From the NCBI GenBank assembly GCA_018304615.1, contig JAGVVV010000011.1, positions 1 to 58,775 on the forward strand: DNA of 58,775 nt, in the 5' to 3' direction. Below the pieces are notes generated by a model. That model made no database searches, was not told the origin of the DNA, and saw nothing but the letters and a program-made list of their open reading frames with translations. Shown here one piece after another: positions 1 through 8,183 of the stretch (its first letter is position 1; every line of letters begins with the position of its first letter). The translations under genes and the position numbers were made by a program. The stretch comes from Candidatus Aenigmatarchaeota archaeon. GTDB taxonomy: Archaea; Aenigmatarchaeota; Aenigmatarchaeia; CG10238-14; SCSR01.

Positions 1-291
1 TTCACCTTGTGGTTTCAATTCCCCTTCGACTTCACCTACATACAGGTCAAATTCCAATTCAACATTTTTGTCAATGCTCGAAGGACCGAAAAATTTTCCA
101 ACATATTTCAGAGTCTCTTTTTTGAGTTCGACGCCGAGTTCTTCTTTAAGCTTACTTCGCAAGAATTCCTCATCAGTTTTTTTATCTTCAGCGGTTCCTC
201 CTGGAAAATGTAAAAATCCATCATTATGTTTAAGCAAGAGAAGTTTGTCGTCTTTGATTATCGCTAATCCTATATTGTGATGCCTTTTCAT
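1..291 (-). CDS. Nudix hydrolase, C-terminus cut by window edge
   Basis: The reading frame runs from an ATG at 291 to the window edge without a stop, giving 97 residues. It opens MKRHHNIGLAII and carries a Nudix-like box: GGTAEDK, then EEFLRSKLKEELGV. The acidic EE.G end is kept, but the usual RE pair of REUXEE reads as SK, so the box is degenerate. Nudix proteins hydrolyse nucleoside diphosphates linked to another group; the substrate cannot be read here. An AGTGATT ribosome-binding site lies just upstream. Family call fairly sure, activity uncertain because of the altered box. Confidence 0.75.
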   Translation of the reverse strand, partial: MKRHHNIGLAIIKDDKLLLLKHNDGFLHFPGGTAEDKKTDEEFLRSKLKEELGVELKKETLKYVGKFFGPSSIDKNVELEFDLYVGEVEGELKPQGE

Positions 292-302
292 CTAATCACT
301 TA

Positions 303-417
303 TGCTGGGAGTGGGATTTGAACCCACGACTCCGGCGTTTCTTATCTCATCTTTTATCGAAGCTCATGAGTTTGATACTATGAGCGCCGTGTTCTAGCCA
401 GGCTAAACTATCCCAGC
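303..417 (-). tRNA. tRNA-Met (CAT) with a 40-nt intron
   Basis: Read on the minus strand, acceptor GCTGGGA pairs with TCCCAGC; D-stem GTTT/GAAC, T-arm GTGGG-TTCAAAT-CCCAC and discriminator A all fit. Anticodon stem CGGCG/CGCCG encloses CTCATA, a 40-nt insert, then A. That places an archaeal intron at the usual 37/38 site and gives anticodon CAT. The stem lacks the three G-C pairs of initiator tRNA, so this is elongator Met, or less likely Ile with a modified C34. No CCA is encoded. I did not establish a clean bulge-helix-bulge, so the intron ends are inferred from the 7-base loop. Confidence 0.88.
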
Positions 418-470
418 CCATCTAAATAAATATGCTTGCAAACAATTTTATTTAAAACAAGGGTGTCGTT

Positions 471-1154
471 TTGAGACTTGTAATATTCGGACCTCCAGGG
501 TCGGGGAAGGGGACATATTCTACTAGAATCGCTCCTGTATTGAAGATTGCCCGAATAGCAACGGGAGACATGTTCAGGGAAGAAGTGAAGAATAATACTC
601 AGTTGGGAAAATTGGCCGCAATGTACATGAACAAGGGCGAGTTCGTTCCTGACGACGTGACGATGAAGATGTTCAAAGAACGATTGAAGAAGCCTGACAC
701 AAAGAACGGCTTCATTCTGGATGGTTTTCCAAGGACAATTTTCCAGGCGAAAGAACTGGACAAAATCACAAAAATAGAAGTGATAATCAACCTAATCGTC
801 CCTGATGAAATTCTTATTGAGAAGATGTCTGCCAGGAGAATGTGTAAAAACTGCGGAGACATCTACAACATTGCAGACATCAAGAAAAATATTGATGGAG
901 TCGAATATCTTCTTCCTCCTATGCTTCCCAAGAAAAAGAACGTTTGCGACAAATGTGGCGGACCGCTTTATCAGAGAGATGACGACAAGCCTGAGGTGAT
1001 CAAAGAGAGGTTAGAAGTTTATAAAAACCAAGCAGCTCCTGTGATTGAACATTACACAGGTAAGATTCCTTTCCTAGACATCCATGTCACGCGCGGTCCT
1101 GAAATAATGGTCGGCAAGATTCTTGATGAAATCAAAAAATTTAATTTGAAATGA
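471..1154 (+). CDS. adk: Adenylate kinase, zinc-LID type
   Basis: Converts ATP plus AMP to two ADP in the cytoplasm. The P-loop GPPGSGKGT lies at residues 7-15, TGDMFR and DGFPRT mark the AMP-binding and core regions, and the LID has a four-Cys zinc knuckle (Cys125, 128, 159, 162). Length 227 is normal for the long, bacterial-like form. The start is TTG, chosen because GGGTGTCG sits 3 bases upstream and the protein then begins MRLVIFGPP as the family does. Divergent from the tRNA; its end abuts the convergent deoxyhypusine synthase. Confidence 0.95.
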   Translation: MRLVIFGPPGSGKGTYSTRIAPVLKIARIATGDMFREEVKNNTQLGKLAAMYMNKGEFVPDDVTMKMFKERLKKPDTKNGFILDGFPRTIFQAKELDKITKIEVIINLIVPDEILIEKMSARRMCKNCGDIYNIADIKKNIDGVEYLLPPMLPKKKNVCDKCGGPLYQRDDDKPEVIKERLEVYKNQAAPVIEHYTGKIPFLDIHVTRGPEIMVGKILDEIKKFNLK

Positions 1155-2078
1155 TCAGATTCGTTCCTGCAGCGATGCTAAAATGATCGGCAAGGCCACG
1201 GTTGCATCTTCTTCAATGGAAACAAAATCAGCTTTCTCGTTTATCTTTCCCCATGACACGGCTTCGTGTGGTTTAGCTCCAGAAAGGCTTCCGTCGTATT
1301 CAACTGCAGTAGAAATGTAAACAGCATAATCCAATCCATCCTTGAACTGGTTCCACCAAATCACATGATGTTTAGAAATTCCTCCACCAATTATCAATGC
1401 CCCTGATTTCTTCGCCTTCCAAACTTTGTCATTAAGGAACTGCTCATCTTTCAGCAAATTGATTTTGAAATCATGATCTTGAGAGAACATCCAGATCTGG
1501 TATCCTACTGCCCCATCCGTTATCCCTGGGACAATAATCGGGATTTTGTTCACATAGGCCCAATGCAAAATCGAACTCTTGTTTTCAATCCTCTTCCCCA
1601 GCTCCCAGCACAACTCACAAGTGGAAAGTTCCTTCTTACCTTCCTTCCACAACTCGTCCAGTATCTCTCTCATCTTCTTTTCTATAATTATTCCATAAGA
1701 ATCGTTCGGGACCAAAACATTTCCCAGTCTGTTGATGCCTTTCTTGTGAAGATCTCTGTCGTCCATGTTGAAATCCCCATGGAAATAATCTTTGAAACTC
1801 CTAGCCAGATCGTGATCTAATGTTCCGCAGGTTGTGATTAAAATATGGAATAGTTTTTTCTCGACAAGAGACTTGATTACCCCCCTTGTTCCTGTTGCGA
1901 TGATGTCTGCCGGAAAAGACAGGAAATTCAGCGAATCCTTGTCCTTGATCATCTTCTCGACAATTTCTATTCCAACTGCCAATTTCTTGGAAGTAAACCC
2001 TCCGCTTTCGCTCATCTGTTTCACCAATTCGTCAACAGATGTTTTTTTATCGATTTTGAAATCCTTTACGATTTTCAT
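1155..2078 (-). CDS. dys: Deoxyhypusine synthase
   Basis: Transfers the aminobutyl group of spermidine to a lysine of translation factor aIF5A, using NAD. The C-terminal block with SKHHVIWWNQF carries the catalytic lysine (about residue 236), followed by DYAVYISTA, DGSLSGAKPHEAVSWGK, which is the conserved family signature. The 307 residues match archaeal members. ATG start with AGTGTTAGT upstream. Its substrate gene, aIF5A, is not in this window. It converges on adk with no gap and diverges from argS across about 50 bases. Confidence 0.95.
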   Translation of the reverse strand: MKIVKDFKIDKKTSVDELVKQMSESGGFTSKKLAVGIEIVEKMIKDKDSLNFLSFPADIIATGTRGVIKSLVEKKLFHILITTCGTLDHDLARSFKDYFHGDFNMDDRDLHKKGINRLGNVLVPNDSYGIIIEKKMREILDELWKEGKKELSTCELCWELGKRIENKSSILHWAYVNKIPIIVPGITDGAVGYQIWMFSQDHDFKINLLKDEQFLNDKVWKAKKSGALIIGGGISKHHVIWWNQFKDGLDYAVYISTAVEYDGSLSGAKPHEAVSWGKINEKADFVSIEEDATVALPIILASLQERI

Positions 2079-2134
2079 ACTAACACTCTACTTTTATAGT
2101 ATTAATTATTTGTTCTAAAAACCATTTGATTATA

Positions 2135-3814
2135 ATGATGAAAGAGGAGATTCTGAAACTTCTGAAATCTTCTGGGATAGAAACTACCGAAGAAAATATT
2201 GAAGTTCCTCCAAGTTCTGAGATGGGAGACTATGCATTCCCTTGTTTCGAACTCGCCAAAGTTCTAAAAAAGAATCCAAACCAGATAGCAGAAGAAACAG
2301 TGAACAAGTTGAAGGTATGGGAGACTTCTCTGATCGAAAGAGTAGAGTCCAAAGGCGCTTACATAAACTTTTTTTTGAACTGGGAAAAGATTTCCGAAAA
2401 GTTGTTGAAGGAAATTATTTCTGACAAAAAATACGGCGCTTCCGACTTTGGCAAAAGGAAGAAGGTGATGATCGAGCACACGCAGCCAAACACCAACAAG
2501 CCTCAGCACATAGGTCATGGAAGGAATTCAGTCCTTGGAGACAGCCTTGTGAGGATTATGAGATATGCTGGTTACAAAGTTTTCTCGGTGACTTATTGGG
2601 GCGACATCGGAAGTCAGCAGGCTAAAGCTATCCTCGGATACAAGATGTGGGGTCAAGATAAAAAACCTGATATAAAACCAGACCACTTCATTGGGAAATT
2701 TTATGTCATGTACAATGAAAAATATCCAGAAGATAAGGAACAACCGAAGGTAAGAGAATTCTTACAAAACTGGGAGAAGGGGGACAAAAAAACTCTTGAG
2801 CTTTGGAAAAAAGTTACTTCATGGGTTCTTGAAGGATTTCATGAGACTATCGACAGGCTCGGAGTAAAACTTGACATAGAACTGGCAGAAAGCCAGTTTG
2901 AAAAAGATTCCAAAAAAATTATTGATGTACTTTTGAAGAAAAAAATAGCATTCAAGAGTCCTGAAGGCGCAGTTGTCGTCGATTTAGAAAAATATGGTTT
3001 GCCATCTTACATCGTACTGAGATCCGACGAAACAGTCCTCTATTCGACAAAAGATCTCAGCCTTGCAGTTCACAAGATTCAAAAATACAAGTTAGACAAA
3101 TCAATTTATGTGGTTGGTGCTGAGCAGAAACTTTATTTCGAACAGGTCTTCAAAACCTTAGAACTTTTAGGAGAAAAGGGAGGCTTCTGTCATCTTGTGT
3201 ACGGTTTGGTGAATCTCCCTGAAGGTAAGATGAGCTCAAGATTAGGAAAAGTGGTTTTGCTCGATGACGTGATAGACAAGGTGGTAGATCTTGCGGCTAA
3301 AGAAATTGAAAAAAGAAACTCAGGAATGAAGGAGAAAGAAAAGAAATCTACCGCCGAAAAAATAGGAATCGGAGCGATGAAGTATGCACTGCTCAAAGTG
3401 TCTCCTGAAAAAGACATTGTCTTTGACTGGGACAAGATACTTGATTTCGAAGGCGACACAGGTCCTTACATACAATATGCATACACACGTTGCAACAGCA
3501 TCTTGAAAAAAGCCAAAAAGACAAAATCAAAAATAAAATCAATAAGATTGACAGAGCATGAGAGGAATTTATTGAAAGTTTTATCAAGATTCCCAGAAGT
3601 AGTTGTGAATTCAGCAAAAGATATGAGGCCGCATAACATATGCAACTATGCCAACGAGGTTGCGACCAAATTCAATAATTTCTATCAATTCTGCCCTGTT
3701 CTAAAATCCGAAGGCAATGAGAAAAAATTTAGATTGGCTCTTGTACAAGCGACTAAAAATGTTTTGGAAAATTCATTGGATTTAATAGGGATTAGAGTTC
3801 CTGAGAAAATGTGA
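2135..3814 (+). CDS. argS: Arginyl-tRNA synthetase
   Basis: Class I aminoacyl-tRNA synthetase charging tRNA-Arg. An N-terminal Add1-like domain precedes PNTNKPQHIGHGR, the HIGH signature, and EGKMSSRLGKVV serves as the KMSK loop. GDTGPYIQYAYTR opens the DALR-type anticodon-binding domain. I start at the ATG at 2135; a second ATG follows at 2138 and an in-frame TTG lies at 2126, and no clear ribosome-binding site decides between them. About 559 residues, ordinary for the family. Confidence 0.95.
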   Translation: MMKEEILKLLKSSGIETTEENIEVPPSSEMGDYAFPCFELAKVLKKNPNQIAEETVNKLKVWETSLIERVESKGAYINFFLNWEKISEKLLKEIISDKKYGASDFGKRKKVMIEHTQPNTNKPQHIGHGRNSVLGDSLVRIMRYAGYKVFSVTYWGDIGSQQAKAILGYKMWGQDKKPDIKPDHFIGKFYVMYNEKYPEDKEQPKVREFLQNWEKGDKKTLELWKKVTSWVLEGFHETIDRLGVKLDIELAESQFEKDSKKIIDVLLKKKIAFKSPEGAVVVDLEKYGLPSYIVLRSDETVLYSTKDLSLAVHKIQKYKLDKSIYVVGAEQKLYFEQVFKTLELLGEKGGFCHLVYGLVNLPEGKMSSRLGKVVLLDDVIDKVVDLAAKEIEKRNSGMKEKEKKSTAEKIGIGAMKYALLKVSPEKDIVFDWDKILDFEGDTGPYIQYAYTRCNSILKKAKKTKSKIKSIRLTEHERNLLKVLSRFPEVVVNSAKDMRPHNICNYANEVATKFNNFYQFCPVLKSEGNEKKFRLALVQATKNVLENSLDLIGIRVPEKM

Positions 3815-4477
3815 CTAGTTATCGCCTAGATTCCCAGGTGAAACTATGTCCTTCCACCCTCCTCTGAGTGGGTAAACTTTCAAATCGACACCACTTTTTA
3901 TCATCATTGTTATAGTGTCAGTAATTTCATATTCACCTCTTGGACTGAGAGGAGTTTTTTCAATCATTTGGAAAATCCCTTTTGGAAAAACATATATTCC
4001 GGCATTTATCAATCCCGATTTTTTCTCTTTCGTCTTTTCTTTTATGTCAACAAGTTTGCCTCCTTTAATCAACAGTTTTCCAAATCTCGAAGTGTCATCA
4101 ATTTTGTAGCTTGCGATAACTGGCGGTTTCATTTTTGTAAGATTTTCGAGGGAATCATCAACTACAATGTCACCGTTCATCACGAGAAAATAAGTATCCT
4201 TGACAAAATCCTTCGCAGCAGCCACGGCATCCGCTGTTCCCATCTGCTTTTTTTGATGATAGTATTTGAAAGAAGGACCCAAAATTTCCTTTATCAATTC
4301 TCCTTTATGTCCTATTACAATTGCTATGTCTTCGATTCCTACCTCTTTTAATTTCTCTATGTTTCTTTCAAGCAGTGTTTTTCCTTCATATTTCAATAAA
4401 ACTTTAGGCATTTGCTTTCCAACTTCGCCCATTCTTTTCCCTAAACCTCCAGCCAAAATTACTGCCTGTCTTATCAT
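3815..4477 (-). CDS. Sugar-phosphate nucleotidyltransferase
   Basis: The 220-residue product opens AVILAGGLGKRM with PKVLLKYEGKTLLERNIE next, the nucleotide-binding loop of the NTP_transferase family. VMNGDIVVDD gives the metal-binding Asp, and INAGIYVFPKG is the usual later strand. Members join NTP and a sugar 1-phosphate to form NDP-sugar. The substrate (for example glucose 1-phosphate or mannose 1-phosphate) cannot be told. It follows the HIT gene and a second nucleotidyltransferase on the same strand, 4 bases apart, so the three probably form one operon for nucleotide-sugar handling. Confidence 0.88.
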   Translation of the reverse strand: MIRQAVILAGGLGKRMGEVGKQMPKVLLKYEGKTLLERNIEKLKEVGIEDIAIVIGHKGELIKEILGPSFKYYHQKKQMGTADAVAAAKDFVKDTYFLVMNGDIVVDDSLENLTKMKPPVIASYKIDDTSRFGKLLIKGGKLVDIKEKTKEKKSGLINAGIYVFPKGIFQMIEKTPLSPRGEYEITDTITMMIKSGVDLKVYPLRGGWKDIVSPGNLGDN

Positions 4478-4481
4478 AAAA

Positions 4482-5021
4482 TCACTTAAAGTACTTGCTC
4501 ATTCTCTCCATAGTCTCTTCGGGATTTTCATCTACTATTCTTGTTCCAGCGGTGGTCTCCATAAATCCAGTTTCGCTTGAAAATCTAGGCACCAGATGTA
4601 TGTGAAAATGTTCAACGCTCTGCCCAGCTGTTTTTCCATAATTTATTCCAATGTTGAATCCAACAACCATTGGATATTCTTTTTCAAGCGAAGTTTGTAT
4701 TTTAGTAATTAGTTCCTTGAAAATTTCATCCATTTCTCCATCATTCAATTCTTTCATTCCCTGTATGTGCCTGTGAGTAACGAGTTGCAATTGTCCCCTT
4801 GGTACATATGGATATGGATTAACTACCAAAAAACAATTTTTGAAATTTGCAATGACGAATACTTTCGTGAATCCAAGATCTAAAATTAATGGCGGAGATT
4901 CTTTTTTTAATTTTTCAGACGTCGAGCAAAAAAGACATTTTTCTTCTCTAAACATTTTCTTATCTTTAAAATAGCTTCTTCGTGGAGCAGATAAATAGTT
5001 TTGAAATATTTTTTCAACCAT
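4482..5021 (-). CDS. HIT-superfamily nucleotidyl transferase/hydrolase
   Basis: Contains VEHFHIHLVPRF, the HxHxH histidine triad, preceded by FNIGINYGKTAGQS, as in HIT hydrolases and galactose-1-phosphate uridylyltransferase relatives. A CLFCS pair near the N-terminus suggests a small metal site. I start at the ATG at 5021 (MVEKIFQ) because GGTGA lies 6 bases upstream inside the end of the preceding gene; the ATG at 5042 would overlap that gene by 29 bases. The coding regions overlap by 8 bases, implying translational coupling. Lying between two nucleotidyltransferases, it may be a NMP-sugar transferase, but that is inference. Confidence 0.85.
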   Translation of the reverse strand: MVEKIFQNYLSAPRRSYFKDKKMFREEKCLFCSTSEKLKKESPPLILDLGFTKVFVIANFKNCFLVVNPYPYVPRGQLQLVTHRHIQGMKELNDGEMDEIFKELITKIQTSLEKEYPMVVGFNIGINYGKTAGQSVEHFHIHLVPRFSSETGFMETTAGTRIVDENPEETMERMSKYFK

Positions 5022-5697
5022 GGTTGTCACCATTAATCGCAAGCTTTAACGTGTCCTTGCTTCCCACATCATACCAGCTACCATCGATTTCATGAACTCT
5101 ATGAGCCCTTTCTTCATTAAGAGACATTATCGCGTCTGTTAAAAATATTTCTCCATCGTTTGGTTTCACTCTTTTGATATGATCGAATATTTCCGGCGGC
5201 TCTTTCATCGCTCCGACAAGGGCGTGACCTGATCCGGTAATCTTCTTCTCTACTATATCTTGTAGATACCCATCTTTACTCAAAACCGCTCCATATCTTG
5301 ACAAATCAGCCACGCTTCTTACAGCAACTATGGGTTCTTCTTTTTCTCTCCACGAAGTCAAAGGATCTGTGAAATAATTGTCACCATAAAAAACATACCC
5401 CCATGACCAATTTCTACCCACTGCATCTTCAGTTGAAAGGAGGCCAGTTCCCGTTCCACCTTTGACGTTCATTGTCGGCAATTGATTTACTTTCGGATGA
5501 TATCTCCTCAAAAAATTTCTTGCATCATCTGCTCTGTAACCGACAACCACATGAATATTATTTTCTTCAACTCCGAGTGATGTTGCTCTATCTATATGGT
5601 GCCCCAAAAGAGGGATTCCATTTACGGGGAACATGCACTTCTGGACGTACTGACTAATTTCTGATAATCTTGTACCCATTCCTCCTGCTAAAATCAC
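5014..5697 (-). CDS. Nucleotidyltransferase, possible non-standard start
   Basis: NTP_transferase family: AGGMGTRLSEISQ loop, FYGDNYFTDP as metal-site region, GEIFLTDAI and GSWYDVGSKDTL near the end. The first standard start codon is GTG at 5697, which leaves only MILAGG before the loop, shorter than usual. Fifteen bases upstream an ATT at 5712 stands 4 bases after GGCGAT, a near-match to the ribosome-binding sites used here, and would give a normal N-terminus (about five more residues). No ATG, GTG or TTG exists between the upstream in-frame stop and 5697. I report the GTG but doubt it. First enzyme of the three-gene set. Confidence 0.85.
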   Translation of the reverse strand: MILAGGMGTRLSEISQYVQKCMFPVNGIPLLGHHIDRATSLGVEENNIHVVVGYRADDARNFLRRYHPKVNQLPTMNVKGGTGTGLLSTEDAVGRNWSWGYVFYGDNYFTDPLTSWREKEEPIVAVRSVADLSRYGAVLSKDGYLQDIVEKKITGSGHALVGAMKEPPEIFDHIKRVKPNDGEIFLTDAIMSLNEERAHRVHEIDGSWYDVGSKDTLKLAINGDNHG

Positions 5698-5722
5698 TGC
5701 TATGTCTGTAATAATAATCGCC

Positions 5723-6154
5723 TTATTTCTGGTTCATTGTTATCATGGGTGCAGTTTCAAAATGTTTTTCTTGATTAATGTCTGGCGATATTTCAGGAGT
5801 TACTATTGGTGGAGATGAGGGAATCGCATGTGGAGATTTCAAGTTTATTTCGATTCCATACTTTGACGCGGCATAATTGAGCAAATCACTAGTTTTGCCT
5901 ATTCCTTCTGGGAGTTCCCATCCTCCTTTCCATTCAAGAATTTCTCCATCATGAATTATGTAAGAATTGCCTGTACCTTCTACTTTGGCGTTCCTTGCAA
6001 CAAGATATGTCAATTTTGATCTTTCAGCTCCAATCATAGGATGTTTGACCTCATCTACTGAAAATTCAAAAATCCCTCCATCATCATACAGGCATGCAAC
6101 TTGCCAATGTCCGAATCGGTGAGCAACTGATAAAAGTGGTATTGTGTCGTTCAT
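5723..6154 (-). CDS. Hypothetical protein with proline-rich tail
   Basis: 143 residues, family not recognised. The first 100 residues look like a compact globular domain (AHRFGHWQVACLYDDG, then WKGGWELPEG); from about 105 the chain becomes Pro/Ser-rich (AIPSSPPIVTPEISP) and is probably disordered. No signal peptide or membrane segment. GGGTGATG lies 3 bases upstream of the ATG, a good ribosome-binding site. Followed 25 bases later by the nucleotidyltransferase operon on the same strand, so possibly its first or second gene. Confidence 0.7.
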   Translation of the reverse strand: MNDTIPLLSVAHRFGHWQVACLYDDGGIFEFSVDEVKHPMIGAERSKLTYLVARNAKVEGTGNSYIIHDGEILEWKGGWELPEGIGKTSDLLNYAASKYGIEINLKSPHAIPSSPPIVTPEISPDINQEKHFETAPMITMNQK

Positions 6155-6158
6155 CGCA

Positions 6159-6272
6159 TCACCCGAGAGAAATAGTGCTGGTCAAGAATGTTCGGCCAAA
6201 ATTTTTATTGTTCAAATCCTTGTTGGGGTTAGCCTCTTCCATCATCCCAGCTGGTGTCGATATTGCATCCAT
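6159..6272 (-). CDS. Possible 37-residue leader ORF
   Basis: ATG at 6272 to TGA at 6161-6159 encodes a 37-residue peptide beginning MDAISTPAGMMEEAN. Its stop codon lies within the GGGTGATG ribosome-binding site of the next gene, an arrangement typical of translationally coupled genes. A TTTTATAC box lies upstream near 6298. No family is recognisable and the peptide has no membrane segment. It may be a real small protein, a regulatory leader, or chance. Confidence 0.33.
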   Translation of the reverse strand: MDAISTPAGMMEEANPNKDLNNKNFGRTFLTSTISLG

Positions 6273-6362
6273 AGAATCTTCTTTGTCCAGAATCCAGTAT
6301 AAAAGGAATCTAAAAGAGTTTCCTTAGTAGGGATGTCAAAAACACAAAAAGAAGGCTTTAAA

Positions 6363-6393
6363 TGGTTTAACCACTAAAAGAAGACTTATAAGG
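6363..6393 (+). promoter_or_regulatory. Promoter with palindromic operator candidate
   Basis: CTTATAAGG at 6385-6393 is a good archaeal TATA box 22-30 bases before the ATG at 6415, so the transcript is probably nearly leaderless. Just upstream, TGGTTTAACCA (6363-6373) is a perfect palindrome at the position of the upstream edge of the TBP/TFB site. Since the gene encodes a helix-turn-helix protein, autoregulation is plausible, but this is inference. Confidence 0.5.
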
Positions 6394-6414
6394 TTATAGT
6401 TTTATTAATAAGAT

Positions 6415-7335
6415 ATGCCTTATTTGATCGAAGAAAGCAAGGAAGGGCAAGTCGCTCACAAAACACTTATAGTCAAACCAAAAAAATTCAGCGTCCTCAA
6501 TTCAGAGCTGTCCTTGAAAATTCTAAACGAACTGTCTAAACAACCTTCCTGTGCCATGGATATAGCAAGGAGATTGAAACAGCACGAACAGAAGATATAC
6601 TACCATATCAGGAGACTGGAGCAAGCAGGAATTATCACATTGGACAGGACTGAAGAAAGAGTTGGCGCTATAACAAAAATCTATTCTGTTTCCTATCCGT
6701 TTATTTCAGTAAAATTGTTCGATGGCGAGCCTTTGGTTGACAAAAAGACGAAAGTGATGGAACTAGATTTCCTCAAACCGTTCATTGATTCAGGAAATCT
6801 GAATTCTCTGATAATAATCGGTTCTCCTGATTCACACGGACGATATGGAGTTCAGGCTTCGGACGGGAATGTGGCAATTGATTTAGGATTATTTCTAGGA
6901 TCTTTTTTGAACAAGCATACAGAACCAAATTATAAGTTGGACACAGAAGTCAGGGACAAGGATCTTAAGAACAATTTGATTTTGATCGGAGGACCCAAAG
7001 CAAACATCTACATAGAAAAATTAAATAAAGATCTTCCAATCTATTTCGATCCGAATCACGAGTTTGATTTAGTTTCTTCATTCTCAAAAACTATCTACAG
7101 TGCCGACGACATAGGGATAGTGATAAAAACCAAGAACCCATTCGCAAAAGATAAGGAAGTTTTGATAATTGCAGGAAAAAGATTCAAAGGAACTCGTGCT
7201 GCTACAGTTGCACTGATAAAACATTTGAAAGAAATCGACAAAGGAAACAAGCACAACGGTGAAATCGCCAGAGTAGTAAGGGGAATCGACAGGGATTCTG
7301 ACGGAAGAATTGATGATGTGGAATTCTTAGAATAA
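6415..7335 (+). CDS. Winged-helix protein with S-layer-like domain and EF-hand loop
   Basis: 306 residues. Residues about 28-90 form an ArsR-like winged helix (LSLKILNELSKQPSCAMDIA, then KIYYHIRRLEQAGIITLDR). The middle and C-terminal part resembles the archaeal S-layer C domain: LILIGGPKANIYIEKLN, then IIAGKRFKGTRAATVALI. Such ArsR plus S-layer-like fusions occur in small archaeal genomes; the role is unknown. The last residues, 292-303 (DRDSDGRIDDVE), are a textbook EF-hand/dockerin calcium loop with Asp at 1, 3, 5, Gly at 6, Ile at 8 and Glu at 12. No signal peptide, so cytoplasmic. A DNA-binding protein responding to a ligand or calcium is a fair guess. Confidence 0.8.
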   Translation: MPYLIEESKEGQVAHKTLIVKPKKFSVLNSELSLKILNELSKQPSCAMDIARRLKQHEQKIYYHIRRLEQAGIITLDRTEERVGAITKIYSVSYPFISVKLFDGEPLVDKKTKVMELDFLKPFIDSGNLNSLIIIGSPDSHGRYGVQASDGNVAIDLGLFLGSFLNKHTEPNYKLDTEVRDKDLKNNLILIGGPKANIYIEKLNKDLPIYFDPNHEFDLVSSFSKTIYSADDIGIVIKTKNPFAKDKEVLIIAGKRFKGTRAATVALIKHLKEIDKGNKHNGEIARVVRGIDRDSDGRIDDVEFLE

Positions 7336-7379
7336 GGTTAAAGATAAAACCTTCAAGTGTTTTGTATAAATTGAATCAC

Positions 7380-8183
7380 ATGATGCCGTCGCACTTGAGA
7401 GTATCGGATTTAGTAGAATATACTTTAGCAGAAAAAGGGGATAGGAGTTTTTTAAGGCTTTATGAAAAATTGATGTCGCGTCATGTACCAAAATTTTATG
7501 GTGCTCGAAAAAAGAGCTTACTTTACGGAATAGTTCTTCATGAAGTATCAACTTTTTTATGGAAACTCGAGGGAGAGACAGTTGCTAAAATGTACGATAG
7601 AAGAAAACGTTCTGGTTTCGAATATTTTCAGAGTTATAAAAGCCCAATTGAGGATTTAATTTACGGGAAAACTCGTCTTGAAGAATTGGCTAAAGCTAGG
7701 AGTGACTTGATTTCTTTGAATATCCCAGAGACGGACATAAATGCCAGAATTCGATATTATGCCGAAAGTTTTTTGGATCTCAGATTCGAAGAAGTAAGAA
7801 AACTATTGAGACACAGACAACTTCCAAATCTTGTGTATACAAAAGTTGATATCAGTAGTACTGTTCTAGGTCCTTTAGTCGCTGGAAAAATGGACATTGA
7901 AGAACATACTGCTGATGGAATCAATATTAGAGAATTGAAGACTTCGCCTAACGTTTTCGCTGATACACTTCAAGTAAGTATATACGGTATTCTGAAATCA
8001 GCAGAGTTCAAAAGTAAGCATCCAGTAATAAAAACATTCTTAGATTACGTTGACCATGGGCCTATGGGAATTGAAGTTTTTCATGAAAAGGGAAAGGAAG
8101 AGGCTCGAAGATTGGCAAGTAGTTTAATAGAAATGCTTAAAAAAAGTAAAGACGATGTAAAGAAAATGGATGTGAAAAAATGA
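7380..8183 (+). CDS. RecB/Cas4-like PD-(D/E)XK nuclease without Fe-S cysteines
   Basis: 267 residues from the ATG at 7380 (a TTG at 7362 is possible). The motif order is that of the RecB/Cas4 exonuclease group: LLYGIVLHE with His54, VAGKMDIEE with Asp172, INIRELKTS with Glu185 and Lys187, then LQVSIYGIL giving Q198-x3-Y202. That reproduces His, Asp, ExK and QxxxY in the right spacing. Unlike Cas4 or AddB there is no cysteine cluster; the protein has no Cys at all. No cas genes lie nearby. It overlaps the next gene by 4 bases (ATGA), so the two are one operon. Nuclease fold likely; biological role unknown (repair, element defence or element-borne). Confidence 0.75.
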   Translation: MMPSHLRVSDLVEYTLAEKGDRSFLRLYEKLMSRHVPKFYGARKKSLLYGIVLHEVSTFLWKLEGETVAKMYDRRKRSGFEYFQSYKSPIEDLIYGKTRLEELAKARSDLISLNIPETDINARIRYYAESFLDLRFEEVRKLLRHRQLPNLVYTKVDISSTVLGPLVAGKMDIEEHTADGINIRELKTSPNVFADTLQVSIYGILKSAEFKSKHPVIKTFLDYVDHGPMGIEVFHEKGKEEARRLASSLIEMLKKSKDDVKKMDVKK

